NCBI RefSeq assembly: GCF_024300645.1
Contig: NZ_CP101291.1
Span: forward strand, 1,860,001 to 1,924,000
Direction of reading: 5' to 3'
Source of the DNA: Alteromonas sp. LMIT006
GTDB lineage: Bacteria > Pseudomonadota > Gammaproteobacteria > Enterobacterales > Alteromonadaceae
DNA length: 64,000 nucleotides
In this document: positions 53,980 to 62,890 of the stretch, piece by piece
Layout of the letters: every line of letters begins with the position of its first letter
How positions within the stretch are numbered: the first letter of the stretch is position 1
Translations under genes and position numbers: made by a program
Notes under the pieces: generated by a model
What the model saw: the letters and a program-made list of their open reading frames with translations, nothing else
Databases searched by the model: none
What the model was told of the DNA's origin: nothing

Positions 53980-54984
53980 TTACTGTATAGTAATCGATTG
54001 AAGACCGTTCGCGGTCACGGAAAGCAACGTTTTAGCATCAGCAATAGCACTGACCACTGAAACCTTCTCAGACGTCTGGAACGTATTAACGGAATCGTCA
54101 TGACAAGATATATCACTGTTTATTTGGTCGATGAATAACTTGCTCACATAACCATTGTTAGCAACAGTGATCCAAGCATCATCGGTTTCAATGATGGAAT
54201 TCACAGATGCGCTGTGGCACAAATCGATCGTTAACCATTGGTCGTCCGACAATAAAAACGTGTTTCCTCGCAAACCAGATACCAATAAACCATTGTCGGT
54301 GTTGGCTAAACTAAACAATGAGCCCTCGTAATCAATGGCTAGACGTTGCCACGTTTTGCCAAAGTCAAAACTTTGCGCAACCAAGCCGGTCTCACCAACC
54401 AGAGTCACTCTATCGCCTGTCACCTCAATTCGGTTAAGATGCGGTAAAATATTAGCAAGTTCTTCATTGTAGAATGCTTCACCATCAAGTTCGCGGATCT
54501 CTTCCAAATATTCGAAATCAAATGGATTTAATAAGCTAGCATGAAGTTCTTTTTGCCACGTCTGGCCAGCGTCAAGAGTGCGATAAAATGCCCCATACGC
54601 ACCAATAGCTACACCGTGATCATCATCAAAAAAAACGATATCCAAGAACGGTTTGTCTGCATCAAAATCTTGCATTTGCAACTGCCACGATAGACCACCA
54701 TCAACAGAATGCAGAATAGTGAGATCATGGCCTGCCGCCCATATTCGATCACCTGATACTGCAACGGAAGTCAACGTTGCTCGAGATGGCACGATGGCTT
54801 GCTGCAAAGAGTCAAACTCGTCACCAACCAATACATGACCTCTTTCACCTACAACGACATAGCCACCAGATAACGGTGCAATATCCAACAGTAAGGAATC
54901 CTTGACCAGAGGCACTAGCAAAGAATCATTTGCGTTTACCGTAAACACAAAAAAAGAAAACACAAAAAATAAAAAGTTTTTCAT
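53980..54984 (-). CDS. Exported YCF48-like beta-propeller protein
   Basis: About 334 residues with a signal peptide (NFLFFVFSFFVFTVNA). Its repeats include a sunflower/BNR-like pattern such as HSVDGGLSWQLQ, RTLDAGQTWQK and QSFDFGKTWQR, typical of the YCF48/photosystem II stability-factor-like propeller. Here it has no photosynthetic role; in this operon it may serve as periplasmic scaffold for the RND pump. The GTG at 54990 is two codons upstream of ATG 54984. A hairpin with a T-rich tail separates it from the DUF1329 gene. Confidence 0.85.
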   Translation of the reverse strand: MKNFLFFVFSFFVFTVNANDSLLVPLVKDSLLLDIAPLSGGYVVVGERGHVLVGDEFDSLQQAIVPSRATLTSVAVSGDRIWAAGHDLTILHSVDGGLSWQLQMQDFDADKPFLDIVFFDDDHGVAIGAYGAFYRTLDAGQTWQKELHASLLNPFDFEYLEEIRELDGEAFYNEELANILPHLNRIEVTGDRVTLVGETGLVAQSFDFGKTWQRLAIDYEGSLFSLANTDNGLLVSGLRGNTFLLSDDQWLTIDLCHSASVNSIIETDDAWITVANNGYVSKLFIDQINSDISCHDDSVNTFQTSEKVSVVSAIADAKTLLSVTANGLQSITIQ

Positions 54985-54991
54985 AGTCACT

Positions 54992-55023
54992 CAAAAAGAA
55001 ACGGTTGACCTAGGCCAACCGTT
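54992..55023 (-). terminator. Intra-operon hairpin between DUF1329 and propeller genes
   Basis: Arms AACGGTTG / CAACCGTT with a T-rich tail (TTTCTTTTT) on the minus strand, located 10 bases after the DUF1329 stop. Probably a partial terminator or mRNA-stability element that lowers expression of the propeller and RND genes relative to DUF1302/DUF1329. Confidence 0.65.
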
Positions 55024-55033
55024 GTTATCTAAC

Positions 55034-56401
55034 TTAACGTTTGCCTGAACGTCTCAATGCTTGAGGCGTAAAGTCTCGGTCATTAAGACCTGGTGAGAAG
55101 TCATACATTGCATGCTCATTATCTAAACCCAATGCTAGATAACGACCAGAGTTCAGATCATGCAAGACCTCAAGAGTTGACCATGCAGTAGGAACTTCGT
55201 AGTAATTCAAGTTATGAGCAACACCGACGCGATATAAACCACCACGGTCGTCATAGAGATCAGCGACCAAAATCTGCCAGCTATCTTCATCGATATAGAA
55301 GACACGTTTAGAATACACATGACGGAATTCTGGTTTGATGTTCGCTTCAACTACCCATACGCGGTGCTTTTCATAACGTGTTAATTCTGGATTAATATGC
55401 CCCGGTGTTAAAATATCATCATAAGATACTTTATCCGAGTGCAAGTCATAGGAGTTGTAGGCAACGTACAATTCTTGTTTGCCTTTTAATTCCCATGTGT
55501 AGCGGTTTGGTGAACCGTTATACATATCAAAATCATCAGTGGTACGTAGGCCATCAGAACCCGTACCCGGAGTATCAAAAGCAACGTTTGGCGCACGACG
55601 AACACGACGTTGACCTGTGTTATAAGTCCATGCTTGACGCGGTGTGGCAATCTGGTCCACCGTTTCATGGACTAGTAACGCGGTTCCTGCAAGGCGCGAA
55701 GGTTCTGTCACTTCTTGTTTAAACTTGAACAAGATATTGTCTTCCATCACTTCTTGTGTCGTCACACCCGGCTCAGAATACTTGATCTTAAGTTGGTCAT
55801 TAAAGCCAACATAGGTATAAGCACCTGACTCCGTCATGGCAACCTGACCACCCTCACGAGTGACCTCAGCGCCACGATAACGAAGAATGTGATTCCAGAC
55901 TGCCTCCAGACCATTTTGAGGAATAGGGAATGGCATACCCATAATGGCGTTTTTAATGCCATTACCGTCGTTTAATAATTCTGCAGTGGTTGCATTAGCG
56001 ATGGTGGCATCGTAAACAAAATCAGGAAACGATGCAGTTCTACGCGTCTGATAGACTGGCATCTTAAAAGTATCAGGATATTTCTCAAATAACGCCTGTT
56101 GACCAGGTGACAAGAACTCTGCGTATTGTTTGTAGTTACTGGCATCAATGGTGAACTGTACTTTATCATCAGGAAATGGGTTCTGATGATGATCTCCAAC
56201 CTGATATCCTGCAGGCGGAGCAGTAATACCACCCGTCCACTCTGGTATAGAACCATCGGCATTGCCGGCACGGATAGCGCCCATTGGGGTCAATTCATTG
56301 CCAAGCTTGGCCGCTTCGGCTTCGGATACATTTGCGTGTAGGCCAACAGAGCCCAAAGAAAGGGCTAACGCTGCGGCTACTAGGCTTATTTTTTTAATCA
56401 T
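55034..56401 (-). CDS. DUF1329 family periplasmic/outer-membrane protein
   Basis: A 455-residue exported protein with signal peptide (SLVAAALALSLGSVGLHA). It is of the DUF1329 family: NELTPMGAIRAGNADGSIPEWTGG at the mature N-terminus, and later GQRRVRRAPNVAFDTP and WVVEANIKPEFRHVYSKRVFYIDEDSW. The pattern of strands recalls LolA/LolB-like lipid-binding folds (inference). It lies 12 bases after a DUF1302 gene; the two families almost always occur together and with an RND pump, as here. Confidence 0.9.
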   Translation of the reverse strand: MIKKISLVAAALALSLGSVGLHANVSEAEAAKLGNELTPMGAIRAGNADGSIPEWTGGITAPPAGYQVGDHHQNPFPDDKVQFTIDASNYKQYAEFLSPGQQALFEKYPDTFKMPVYQTRRTASFPDFVYDATIANATTAELLNDGNGIKNAIMGMPFPIPQNGLEAVWNHILRYRGAEVTREGGQVAMTESGAYTYVGFNDQLKIKYSEPGVTTQEVMEDNILFKFKQEVTEPSRLAGTALLVHETVDQIATPRQAWTYNTGQRRVRRAPNVAFDTPGTGSDGLRTTDDFDMYNGSPNRYTWELKGKQELYVAYNSYDLHSDKVSYDDILTPGHINPELTRYEKHRVWVVEANIKPEFRHVYSKRVFYIDEDSWQILVADLYDDRGGLYRVGVAHNLNYYEVPTAWSTLEVLHDLNSGRYLALGLDNEHAMYDFSPGLNDRDFTPQALRRSGKR

Positions 56402-56413
56402 AATGACACCTAA

Positions 56414-58510
56414 TTAGAATGAATACTTAACGTTGAAAGAAACAAAGTCTCTATCGGCAAGGGCATTTGTCGTACCTACCCCACCCCAAAATGCATTGTA
56501 TGATGCTGTCGCTGAAAGCTTGCTTAAATAATCAAACGTAAAAGCAACACTTGCAGACTTGCGGTCTTCTAAGAATAAAAATAATGGGTCTGGTGTCGTA
56601 CCATCCACATCGTGCGCAAAAGTGGCACGTGTGCGGAGATTAACCCCATCAAACACATCGTTGAAATCTGCAACTGCGAGTAAACGATAGCCCCACGAGG
56701 TCTGGGTCGCAAACGGGTTGGTTTCAGGTCCGTCTGATAAACCAGTGTGAAGACCAGGTAATGGACGTGGTGTCGATTCTAAATAATTAAATACCGGACC
56801 AGAACGACCTGTACCAGGTGCGTTCAAACGAACGACGTCAGCATCTGGCATATCTTTGACATCTACGTAAGCGACTTCACCCAATAGGACTAAATTATCT
56901 GTACCGAGCGATGGGCCGAAAATATGAGAAACCGTGACCTGAGCTTGGAAGGTATCAGATAACACATAACCAGCTGCGTATTCACCTGGACCGGTGGTTA
57001 AACCAATATTATTGAGCTGTGAAATGCCCGCTAAATCTGGGCGTAATCCGGCGTTAGCTAATTGCTCAGGCATCGCCATGTACAATAATTCCACATCGTC
57101 AATTTGTAACGGCTCATCTTGTCGATAAGAGACTTCACCTGCTACCGCAGTTTCACCAATGTTGGTATTAAATGACACACCCCACAGTTTGATGTCTTCA
57201 GGATAAATAAACTGAGCTTTAGTAAAAGTCTGTAAATTTGTGACATTATCAGCGGTAATAGTATTTTGTGCCATGTAAGCTAAGTCGCTTAAAATAGCGC
57301 TGGTTCTAAAATCAGACGTAACACCAGAGACTAGTGGACGAGTGCTGTGGTAATTAATGTGATAAAAGCCAAATTCAGTTTCGTTGAAATCTTCGGCAAA
57401 CCAACCTAGCTTAATACCATATTGACCAGAATCACTGGCATCAAAATGCGCTTTATCTCCTAAGTCGCGTACAGCAACCTTAGTTGGGTACGCAAGCATA
57501 GCTTGTGCTAATGGAGCAAGGCCAGCTGGATTACCGCCGCTCTGCGCAAGTGCACCAGCAGCCATACCGCCCAACGCATTCAACTCAGACAACAAAAAGT
57601 CTAAGTGAATGTCCGGATTACCAGAGAAACCAAGTTGGATAGTTGAATTTTGACCGCCCTCTCCGGCAAAGTCGTTCGTCGCAAAATAAGAGCCAGCTAC
57701 TGGTAAGCGCGAACGCTCCCACTCGTACTGGTAATACATTGACAGGCTCACCGTATCAGTTAAGCCCAAATCAAGATAGACCATACCAACGGGAATAAAT
57801 ACTTCTTTTAACTCTGCGCCTGGTGAACGTGCACGAGTTACATCCACAGGGTTGGTCGTATTAATACCGTGTTGAATGAAAGTGGATTCACCCCAACTGA
57901 CTACCTGGTCACCCACACGGAAAGATACAGGCGTGTTGCCCATGTAAAAATCCGCATAGAAAAATGCATCTAACAAACGAAAATCTTGACAAAGTTCTTC
58001 TTTGGATTTGTCCGTTGCACATAAATCGATTTTGTCCCCGCCAATTGGACGAGTCCAAGTGTCATTATCATCAGCAACAAACTCTTTGAAGTAGAACACA
58101 CGACTAAAGAAACCCAAATCCATGTCAGAGTGATTGTATTTGATATCGATCTCATGAGAACCAGAGATCTGGGTAGAGAACGCATCACCAGGGTCATTCA
58201 TTAGGTTGCCCAAATCACCATTGGTAGAATATGCAGCATCAGCTAATGCCCATACGTCAGCACTGGGATAGATAACATTGCCCAATGCAGTGTAACCTGT
58301 CCAATCAAAAACCGGTAGGTTCGGATGACCAATTAAATTCGTATCGCGATCTTCAACACGAATACTGGTTCCCACAGTAACTGTTGAGTCAATATTAACG
58401 GTAAAATTACCCACATCAAACTCTGCAGCGCTAGCTCCAGTTGTTGATAATAAGGCAGCTATACCGAGAGCGATGGGAGTTTTGACAAAAGAGGTAGGTC
58501 TGAGTTTCAT
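56414..58510 (-). CDS. DUF1302 family outer-membrane beta-barrel protein
   Basis: A 698-residue protein with signal peptide (PIALGIAALLSTTGASA), many amphipathic strands and a C-terminal aromatic (FVSFNVKYSF), as expected of an outer-membrane barrel. First gene of the four-gene operon; a CAGGAG ribosome site precedes ATG 58510. The leader (about 58528-58559) contains overlapping inverted repeats, ATCACCT/AGGTGAT and GGTCAA/TTGACC, that may be regulatory. Probably the outer-membrane channel or acceptor of the system. Confidence 0.9.
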   Translation of the reverse strand: MKLRPTSFVKTPIALGIAALLSTTGASAAEFDVGNFTVNIDSTVTVGTSIRVEDRDTNLIGHPNLPVFDWTGYTALGNVIYPSADVWALADAAYSTNGDLGNLMNDPGDAFSTQISGSHEIDIKYNHSDMDLGFFSRVFYFKEFVADDNDTWTRPIGGDKIDLCATDKSKEELCQDFRLLDAFFYADFYMGNTPVSFRVGDQVVSWGESTFIQHGINTTNPVDVTRARSPGAELKEVFIPVGMVYLDLGLTDTVSLSMYYQYEWERSRLPVAGSYFATNDFAGEGGQNSTIQLGFSGNPDIHLDFLLSELNALGGMAAGALAQSGGNPAGLAPLAQAMLAYPTKVAVRDLGDKAHFDASDSGQYGIKLGWFAEDFNETEFGFYHINYHSTRPLVSGVTSDFRTSAILSDLAYMAQNTITADNVTNLQTFTKAQFIYPEDIKLWGVSFNTNIGETAVAGEVSYRQDEPLQIDDVELLYMAMPEQLANAGLRPDLAGISQLNNIGLTTGPGEYAAGYVLSDTFQAQVTVSHIFGPSLGTDNLVLLGEVAYVDVKDMPDADVVRLNAPGTGRSGPVFNYLESTPRPLPGLHTGLSDGPETNPFATQTSWGYRLLAVADFNDVFDGVNLRTRATFAHDVDGTTPDPLFLFLEDRKSASVAFTFDYLSKLSATASYNAFWGGVGTTNALADRDFVSFNVKYSF

Positions 58511-58638
58511 CGTTTTTATTCTCCTGGATCACCTGAGGTCAAAGGTGATGATAGTTGACCAGATTTATTGTGATTAACAAAATCATTACATTATTTATTA
58601 GTCTATGCAAGGACTAATCGTACCAGTTTGATACTTTT

Positions 58639-58794
58639 TTACATTTTTGTTGCAAATTCGTTCAAATATTCGAATAACGCTATTTTAGTAATAAAAATAA
58701 AGCTATTGCTTTGAGTCACTGTGATGGCATTGATTTCGCTTCGGTACATGCGCATAGCCCAATCACGATTTTCTGAAATGCAAAATTGAAACAT
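58639..58794 (-). CDS. Possible small protein after pepN
   Basis: A 51-residue open frame starting one base after the pepN stop (TAAGATG) and rich in aromatic and hydrophobic residues; no family recognised. Tight spacing favours a real coupled gene, but no ribosome site or known homologue supports it. The remaining sequence between it and the DUF1302 start (58511-58638) is AT-rich promoter-like DNA. Confidence 0.35.
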   Translation of the reverse strand: MFQFCISENRDWAMRMYRSEINAITVTQSNSFIFITKIALFEYLNEFATKM

Positions 58795-58795
58795 C

Positions 58796-61402
58796 TTATG
58801 TAAGACTTTCATATTGCAAAACACTTTTAGAAACTTTTTCGAAAACGTCTTTACTCAAATCTTTTTTATCTAAAACCCTTCTGCACTCATGGATCATTAA
58901 TTCACGATATGGTGAACTAACCTGCTGCCACTGTGTTAATGGCGTGACCAACCGCGCAGCCACTTGAGCATTTACACTATCAAAGCGCATGATGAAATTA
59001 GCAAAATAGGCATATCCAGAGCCATTTGGATTGTGAAAATGACGATGATTGTAAAAGGCGAAATTACCGATTAAAGCTCGTACTTTATTTGGATTATTGA
59101 GCGCAAATAATGGATGTGTTTGCAGCAAATCAAGTTGAGACAAAATATCATCAGAATCCTGGGTAGCCTGTAGTGCAAACCATTTATCCATCACCACAGA
59201 GTCAGATTGATAACTATCATTAAAAATAGCTAATAAAGCATGAAACTCTTGCGAGTTAACTCGTTGTGCTGTACGCAAAACACTTAAACGCTCCGTCATG
59301 TTTGAAGTGCTTTGATACAAACTGAGCCAATCTAATTGATTTGCATCTGCTAGAGCCAAATAATAATGCAAGGTACTTTTTAGTTTTCTGTTCTGTACTG
59401 CTGCGGCGTCATATACATAATCTTCATCCACTTTAATCTCGGCCAGCATTGGTTGCATGAGTGGCCTTAAAGTTCTTGCCAAAGACACTTCAACATTATT
59501 TCGAGCCACTAGTAACACTTGTAAATCAACTTGGCCAATCACAGATAACATCGCTTCAATACTAGGGACGCATAATACTTCACTAATAAGCTCGGCGCTG
59601 GGCATTCGTTCAAGGAATTGATAAAACATGACAAAATAGTCATGCTTTAATTCACAAGTGGAATCAATCAATAACGCTTCATAATGGGATTGTATAATTT
59701 GTTGCAAATACACCTGGCTGGCTTCCCACACAGCATAAGGGCTACGGGTATTAATAAATAGTTGCTGCCAAGTTTCTAAAGAATAATCATTTTTGATTTT
59801 AACCGGTGCACTGAATCCCACATTAAACAGTACCTGAGTATCTTTAGGTACATTAACGAATGTTACCTCCATCTTAGAGTCGTTCAACACCACCAAATTA
59901 TCTCGTGTATTTTGCTCTGCTTGATAGTGATTACATTGCTTGTCAACACATTCATATACCAAAGGAATGACTAATGAAAGTTTATCGACTTGGTCAGCAG
60001 TCTGAGGCGTGTGCTGTTCTAATGTAATGGTTAACGTTTTAGACACCTCATCGTAATGGCGCTGGGTCGTGACTACAGGGGTGCCTGACTGTGCATACCA
60101 CCGTTTAAATAATGTCATGTCATACTGATTGGCATCTGCCATGGCATTGACAAAATCATCGCAAGTCACAGCTTGTCCATCATGTCTGTCGAAGTACAAA
60201 GCAAGACCTTTTTTAAATCCTTCTTCACCAAGTAGTATTTGCTGCATTCGAATGACTTCCGCACCCTTGTCATAAACCGTTAAGGTGTAGAAATTGTTCA
60301 TTTCAATCACTTCATCAGGGCGAATCGGGTGAGCCATGGCAGATGCATCTTCAGCAAATTGCTGAGCGCGCATGAGATTAATTTGTTTGATGCGAGTCGT
60401 CAGTGGCGCCATGACATCCGCGCTAAATTGTTGATCGCGAAATACTGTGAGCCCTTCTTTTAGGCTAAGTTGGAACCAATCACGACAAGTCACCCGATTA
60501 CCTGTCCAATTGTGGAAATATTCGTGAGCAATGACGCTTTCAATATTGTAGTAATCTTCATCAGTAGCCGTTTCAGCATCGGCTAACACAAACTTACTAT
60601 TAAAAACGTTTAAGCCCTTATTTTCCATTGCTCCCATATTAAAAAAGTCGGTGGCCACAATCATGTAAATATCTAAGTCGTAACACAAACCATAGGTTTG
60701 CTCATCCCATTGCATGGACTTAACGAGAGAATCGAGCGCATGTTGTGCTTGGTGTTTACGTCCTTTTTCGACAAACATTTGCAGCACTACATCGCGACCT
60801 TCTTGTGTCGTAAACGTTCCTTCTAACAAATCAAAATCGCCAGCAACCAAGGCAAACAAATAACAAGGTTTCAAATGAGGATCGTGCCAAGAAACGGTAT
60901 GAGTGCCGTCGTGATTGTCGATCGCTTGAGTTTTATTCCCGTTACTAAGTAAATAGGGAAACTCAGATTGGTTAGCAGTAATCGTTACTGAATATTCAGA
61001 CATTACATCAGGACGATCTAGAAAATACGTAATGCGTCGAAAACCTTCCGCCTCACACTGAGTGCAATACGAGTCTGCCGCAAAATACAGCCCTTCAAGC
61101 TCCGTATTTGCTTGTGGATTACATTCAGTCTGAATGGTTAAAGTAAACGCGTCTTTTGTGACCGGTATGGATAAATTGTGTTCGGTCAGGGTGTAATCTG
61201 AAATCTGTTCGTCGTCTATTTTAACGCTGATGATAGTTAAACCAACACCGTCTAAATGAATAAATGATGTATCTTTCAAACGTTTCACTTGCATTGTGTT
61301 CGTTACTCGAGTTTGTTCCCGGTCGAGCACAAAATCTAAGTGAATTCGAGGTATCAAAAAATACGGAGGTATATAATCCTCACGACGTTTAGCAGTAACC
61401 AT
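58796..61402 (-). CDS. pepN: Aminopeptidase N
   Basis: An 868-residue cytoplasmic M1 metallopeptidase, normal length for gammaproteobacterial PepN. The zinc site HEYFHNW followed by an ENLNE-like Glu (LKEGLTVFRD) and the substrate-recognition motif GAMENKG are intact. It removes N-terminal residues from peptides and completes intracellular protein breakdown. It starts nine bases after the nhaC stop, so the two are probably co-transcribed. Confidence 0.97.
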   Translation of the reverse strand: MVTAKRREDYIPPYFLIPRIHLDFVLDREQTRVTNTMQVKRLKDTSFIHLDGVGLTIISVKIDDEQISDYTLTEHNLSIPVTKDAFTLTIQTECNPQANTELEGLYFAADSYCTQCEAEGFRRITYFLDRPDVMSEYSVTITANQSEFPYLLSNGNKTQAIDNHDGTHTVSWHDPHLKPCYLFALVAGDFDLLEGTFTTQEGRDVVLQMFVEKGRKHQAQHALDSLVKSMQWDEQTYGLCYDLDIYMIVATDFFNMGAMENKGLNVFNSKFVLADAETATDEDYYNIESVIAHEYFHNWTGNRVTCRDWFQLSLKEGLTVFRDQQFSADVMAPLTTRIKQINLMRAQQFAEDASAMAHPIRPDEVIEMNNFYTLTVYDKGAEVIRMQQILLGEEGFKKGLALYFDRHDGQAVTCDDFVNAMADANQYDMTLFKRWYAQSGTPVVTTQRHYDEVSKTLTITLEQHTPQTADQVDKLSLVIPLVYECVDKQCNHYQAEQNTRDNLVVLNDSKMEVTFVNVPKDTQVLFNVGFSAPVKIKNDYSLETWQQLFINTRSPYAVWEASQVYLQQIIQSHYEALLIDSTCELKHDYFVMFYQFLERMPSAELISEVLCVPSIEAMLSVIGQVDLQVLLVARNNVEVSLARTLRPLMQPMLAEIKVDEDYVYDAAAVQNRKLKSTLHYYLALADANQLDWLSLYQSTSNMTERLSVLRTAQRVNSQEFHALLAIFNDSYQSDSVVMDKWFALQATQDSDDILSQLDLLQTHPLFALNNPNKVRALIGNFAFYNHRHFHNPNGSGYAYFANFIMRFDSVNAQVAARLVTPLTQWQQVSSPYRELMIHECRRVLDKKDLSKDVFEKVSKSVLQYESLT

Positions 61403-61410
61403 AAGCTTCC

Positions 61411-62877
61411 CTAGCGAGTTTCAATAACTGATTCTGGAGGGGTAAGGCGCAAAATCTTAATCCCGACATAAGCATATATAATTGCTAAGACAGGATTAAT
61501 CAAATTAAAGAACGCATAAAAAATATAACTAAATGGATGCACTAGCAACACCGAATGCATATAGGCACCACAGGTATTCCATGGAATTAAAGGTGATGTT
61601 AAGGTGCCACCATCTTCTAAGCTACGCGACAAGTTGAGCTGGTGTAAGCCACGCTCTGCAAAAGCCTCTTTGTACATGCGACCCGGCATTACAATCGATA
61701 TATATTGATCGGCTGTGATTAAGTTGGTCCCCAAACAAGTAAAAATAGTGCGTGTGATCATAGAACCAGCACTTTGCGCACCTTTGAGTAAGACACTCAC
61801 GATACGTTTTAAAATGCCAACTTTCTCTAACACGGCTCCAAATGACATAGCACAGATAATTAGCCAAATTGTGTTGAGCATAGAAGACATGCCCCCACGA
61901 CTGAGAAGACTGTTGAGGTTGTCGTCGACGGTTGAGAAACTTACACCATCGTATAACGCTGTCCAGACAACCATCAGTTTGGCTATTGCAGTACCCTGTT
62001 CGGTCATCGAAGCAACTACATCGCCTTGGCATAAGACCGCCCATAAACCACCAAACAAAGCGCCAATGGCTACCGCTGGAAACGCTGGCATTTTACGAAT
62101 AGCAAGAGTTAACAATAAGATCAAAGGGACAAGGTTGATAATGGATAATGAAAAGGTAGCAGACAATACCGCTTGCATTTGTTCAATGCGTTCTAAAGAG
62201 CCAGCGGTATTTTCGCTAAACCCAAGTACAAGAAACAAAAATAAAGCAATGATAAAGCTTGGAATAGTGGTCCATAGCATGTAACGAATGTGAGCAAACA
62301 GTTCTGTTCCCGCAATGGCTGGTGCTAAATTTGTGGTTTCGGATAAGGGAGAAATTTTATCCCCAAAATACGCACCAGACACCACCGCACCGGCTGTAAT
62401 AGCAAGGGACATATCCATGCCAGTTGCCACGCCAATCAGTGCTACACCGACCGTTGCTGCAGTGGTCCATGAACTACCAATACTCATGGCAACCACGGCA
62501 CAAATCAGACAAGCAGCGGCATAAAAAAAGCTTGGGTTTAATAACTCCAAACCATAATAAATCAATGTGGGTACCGTCCCAGCAAGCATCCATGTACCAA
62601 TCAAAGAGCCGACTGCCAATAGGATAAGACACGCTCCCAATGACATGCTGATCCCTTTGACGATACCTTGCTCAATTTCGGCCCAAGTATGGCCGTTTTT
62701 AAGTCCAATAAGGCTTGCGACACCAACGCCGATCAGCAAGGCAATTTGATTGGGCCCGTAGGAAGAAGAATCGCCATACAAATATACAGCCCCGCCCATC
62801 ATAATAACCAGCAGAACGAGTGGAATTAAAGCGTCCGTGAAACTCGGCTCACGAGGAGTTGAAGAAGCACAAGTCAT
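61411..62877 (-). CDS. nhaC: Na+/H+ antiporter NhaC
   Basis: A 488-residue inner-membrane protein with about 12 helices of the NhaC family. Conserved segments include GSSWTTAATVGVALIGVA, GAYFGDKISPLSETTNLAP and SLEDGGTLTSPLIPWNTCGAY. It exchanges Na+ for protons and suits a marine organism. It lies 13 bases downstream of the sodium-symporter gene and nine bases upstream of pepN, suggesting one transcription unit. Confidence 0.93.
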   Translation of the reverse strand: MTCASSTPREPSFTDALIPLVLLVIMMGGAVYLYGDSSSYGPNQIALLIGVGVASLIGLKNGHTWAEIEQGIVKGISMSLGACLILLAVGSLIGTWMLAGTVPTLIYYGLELLNPSFFYAAACLICAVVAMSIGSSWTTAATVGVALIGVATGMDMSLAITAGAVVSGAYFGDKISPLSETTNLAPAIAGTELFAHIRYMLWTTIPSFIIALFLFLVLGFSENTAGSLERIEQMQAVLSATFSLSIINLVPLILLLTLAIRKMPAFPAVAIGALFGGLWAVLCQGDVVASMTEQGTAIAKLMVVWTALYDGVSFSTVDDNLNSLLSRGGMSSMLNTIWLIICAMSFGAVLEKVGILKRIVSVLLKGAQSAGSMITRTIFTCLGTNLITADQYISIVMPGRMYKEAFAERGLHQLNLSRSLEDGGTLTSPLIPWNTCGAYMHSVLLVHPFSYIFYAFFNLINPVLAIIYAYVGIKILRLTPPESVIETR

Positions 62878-62890
62878 ATCTTTATCTCCA

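Noticed and set aside
53980-54984. Photosystem II assembly factor suggested by the YCF48-like repeats
   Set aside because: No photosynthesis genes nearby and the operon is an RND/DUF1302 envelope system; the fold is shared but the role is not.
61715-62284. A 189-residue plus-strand open frame
   Set aside because: Antisense to nhaC, whose family motifs are clear; no independent support.
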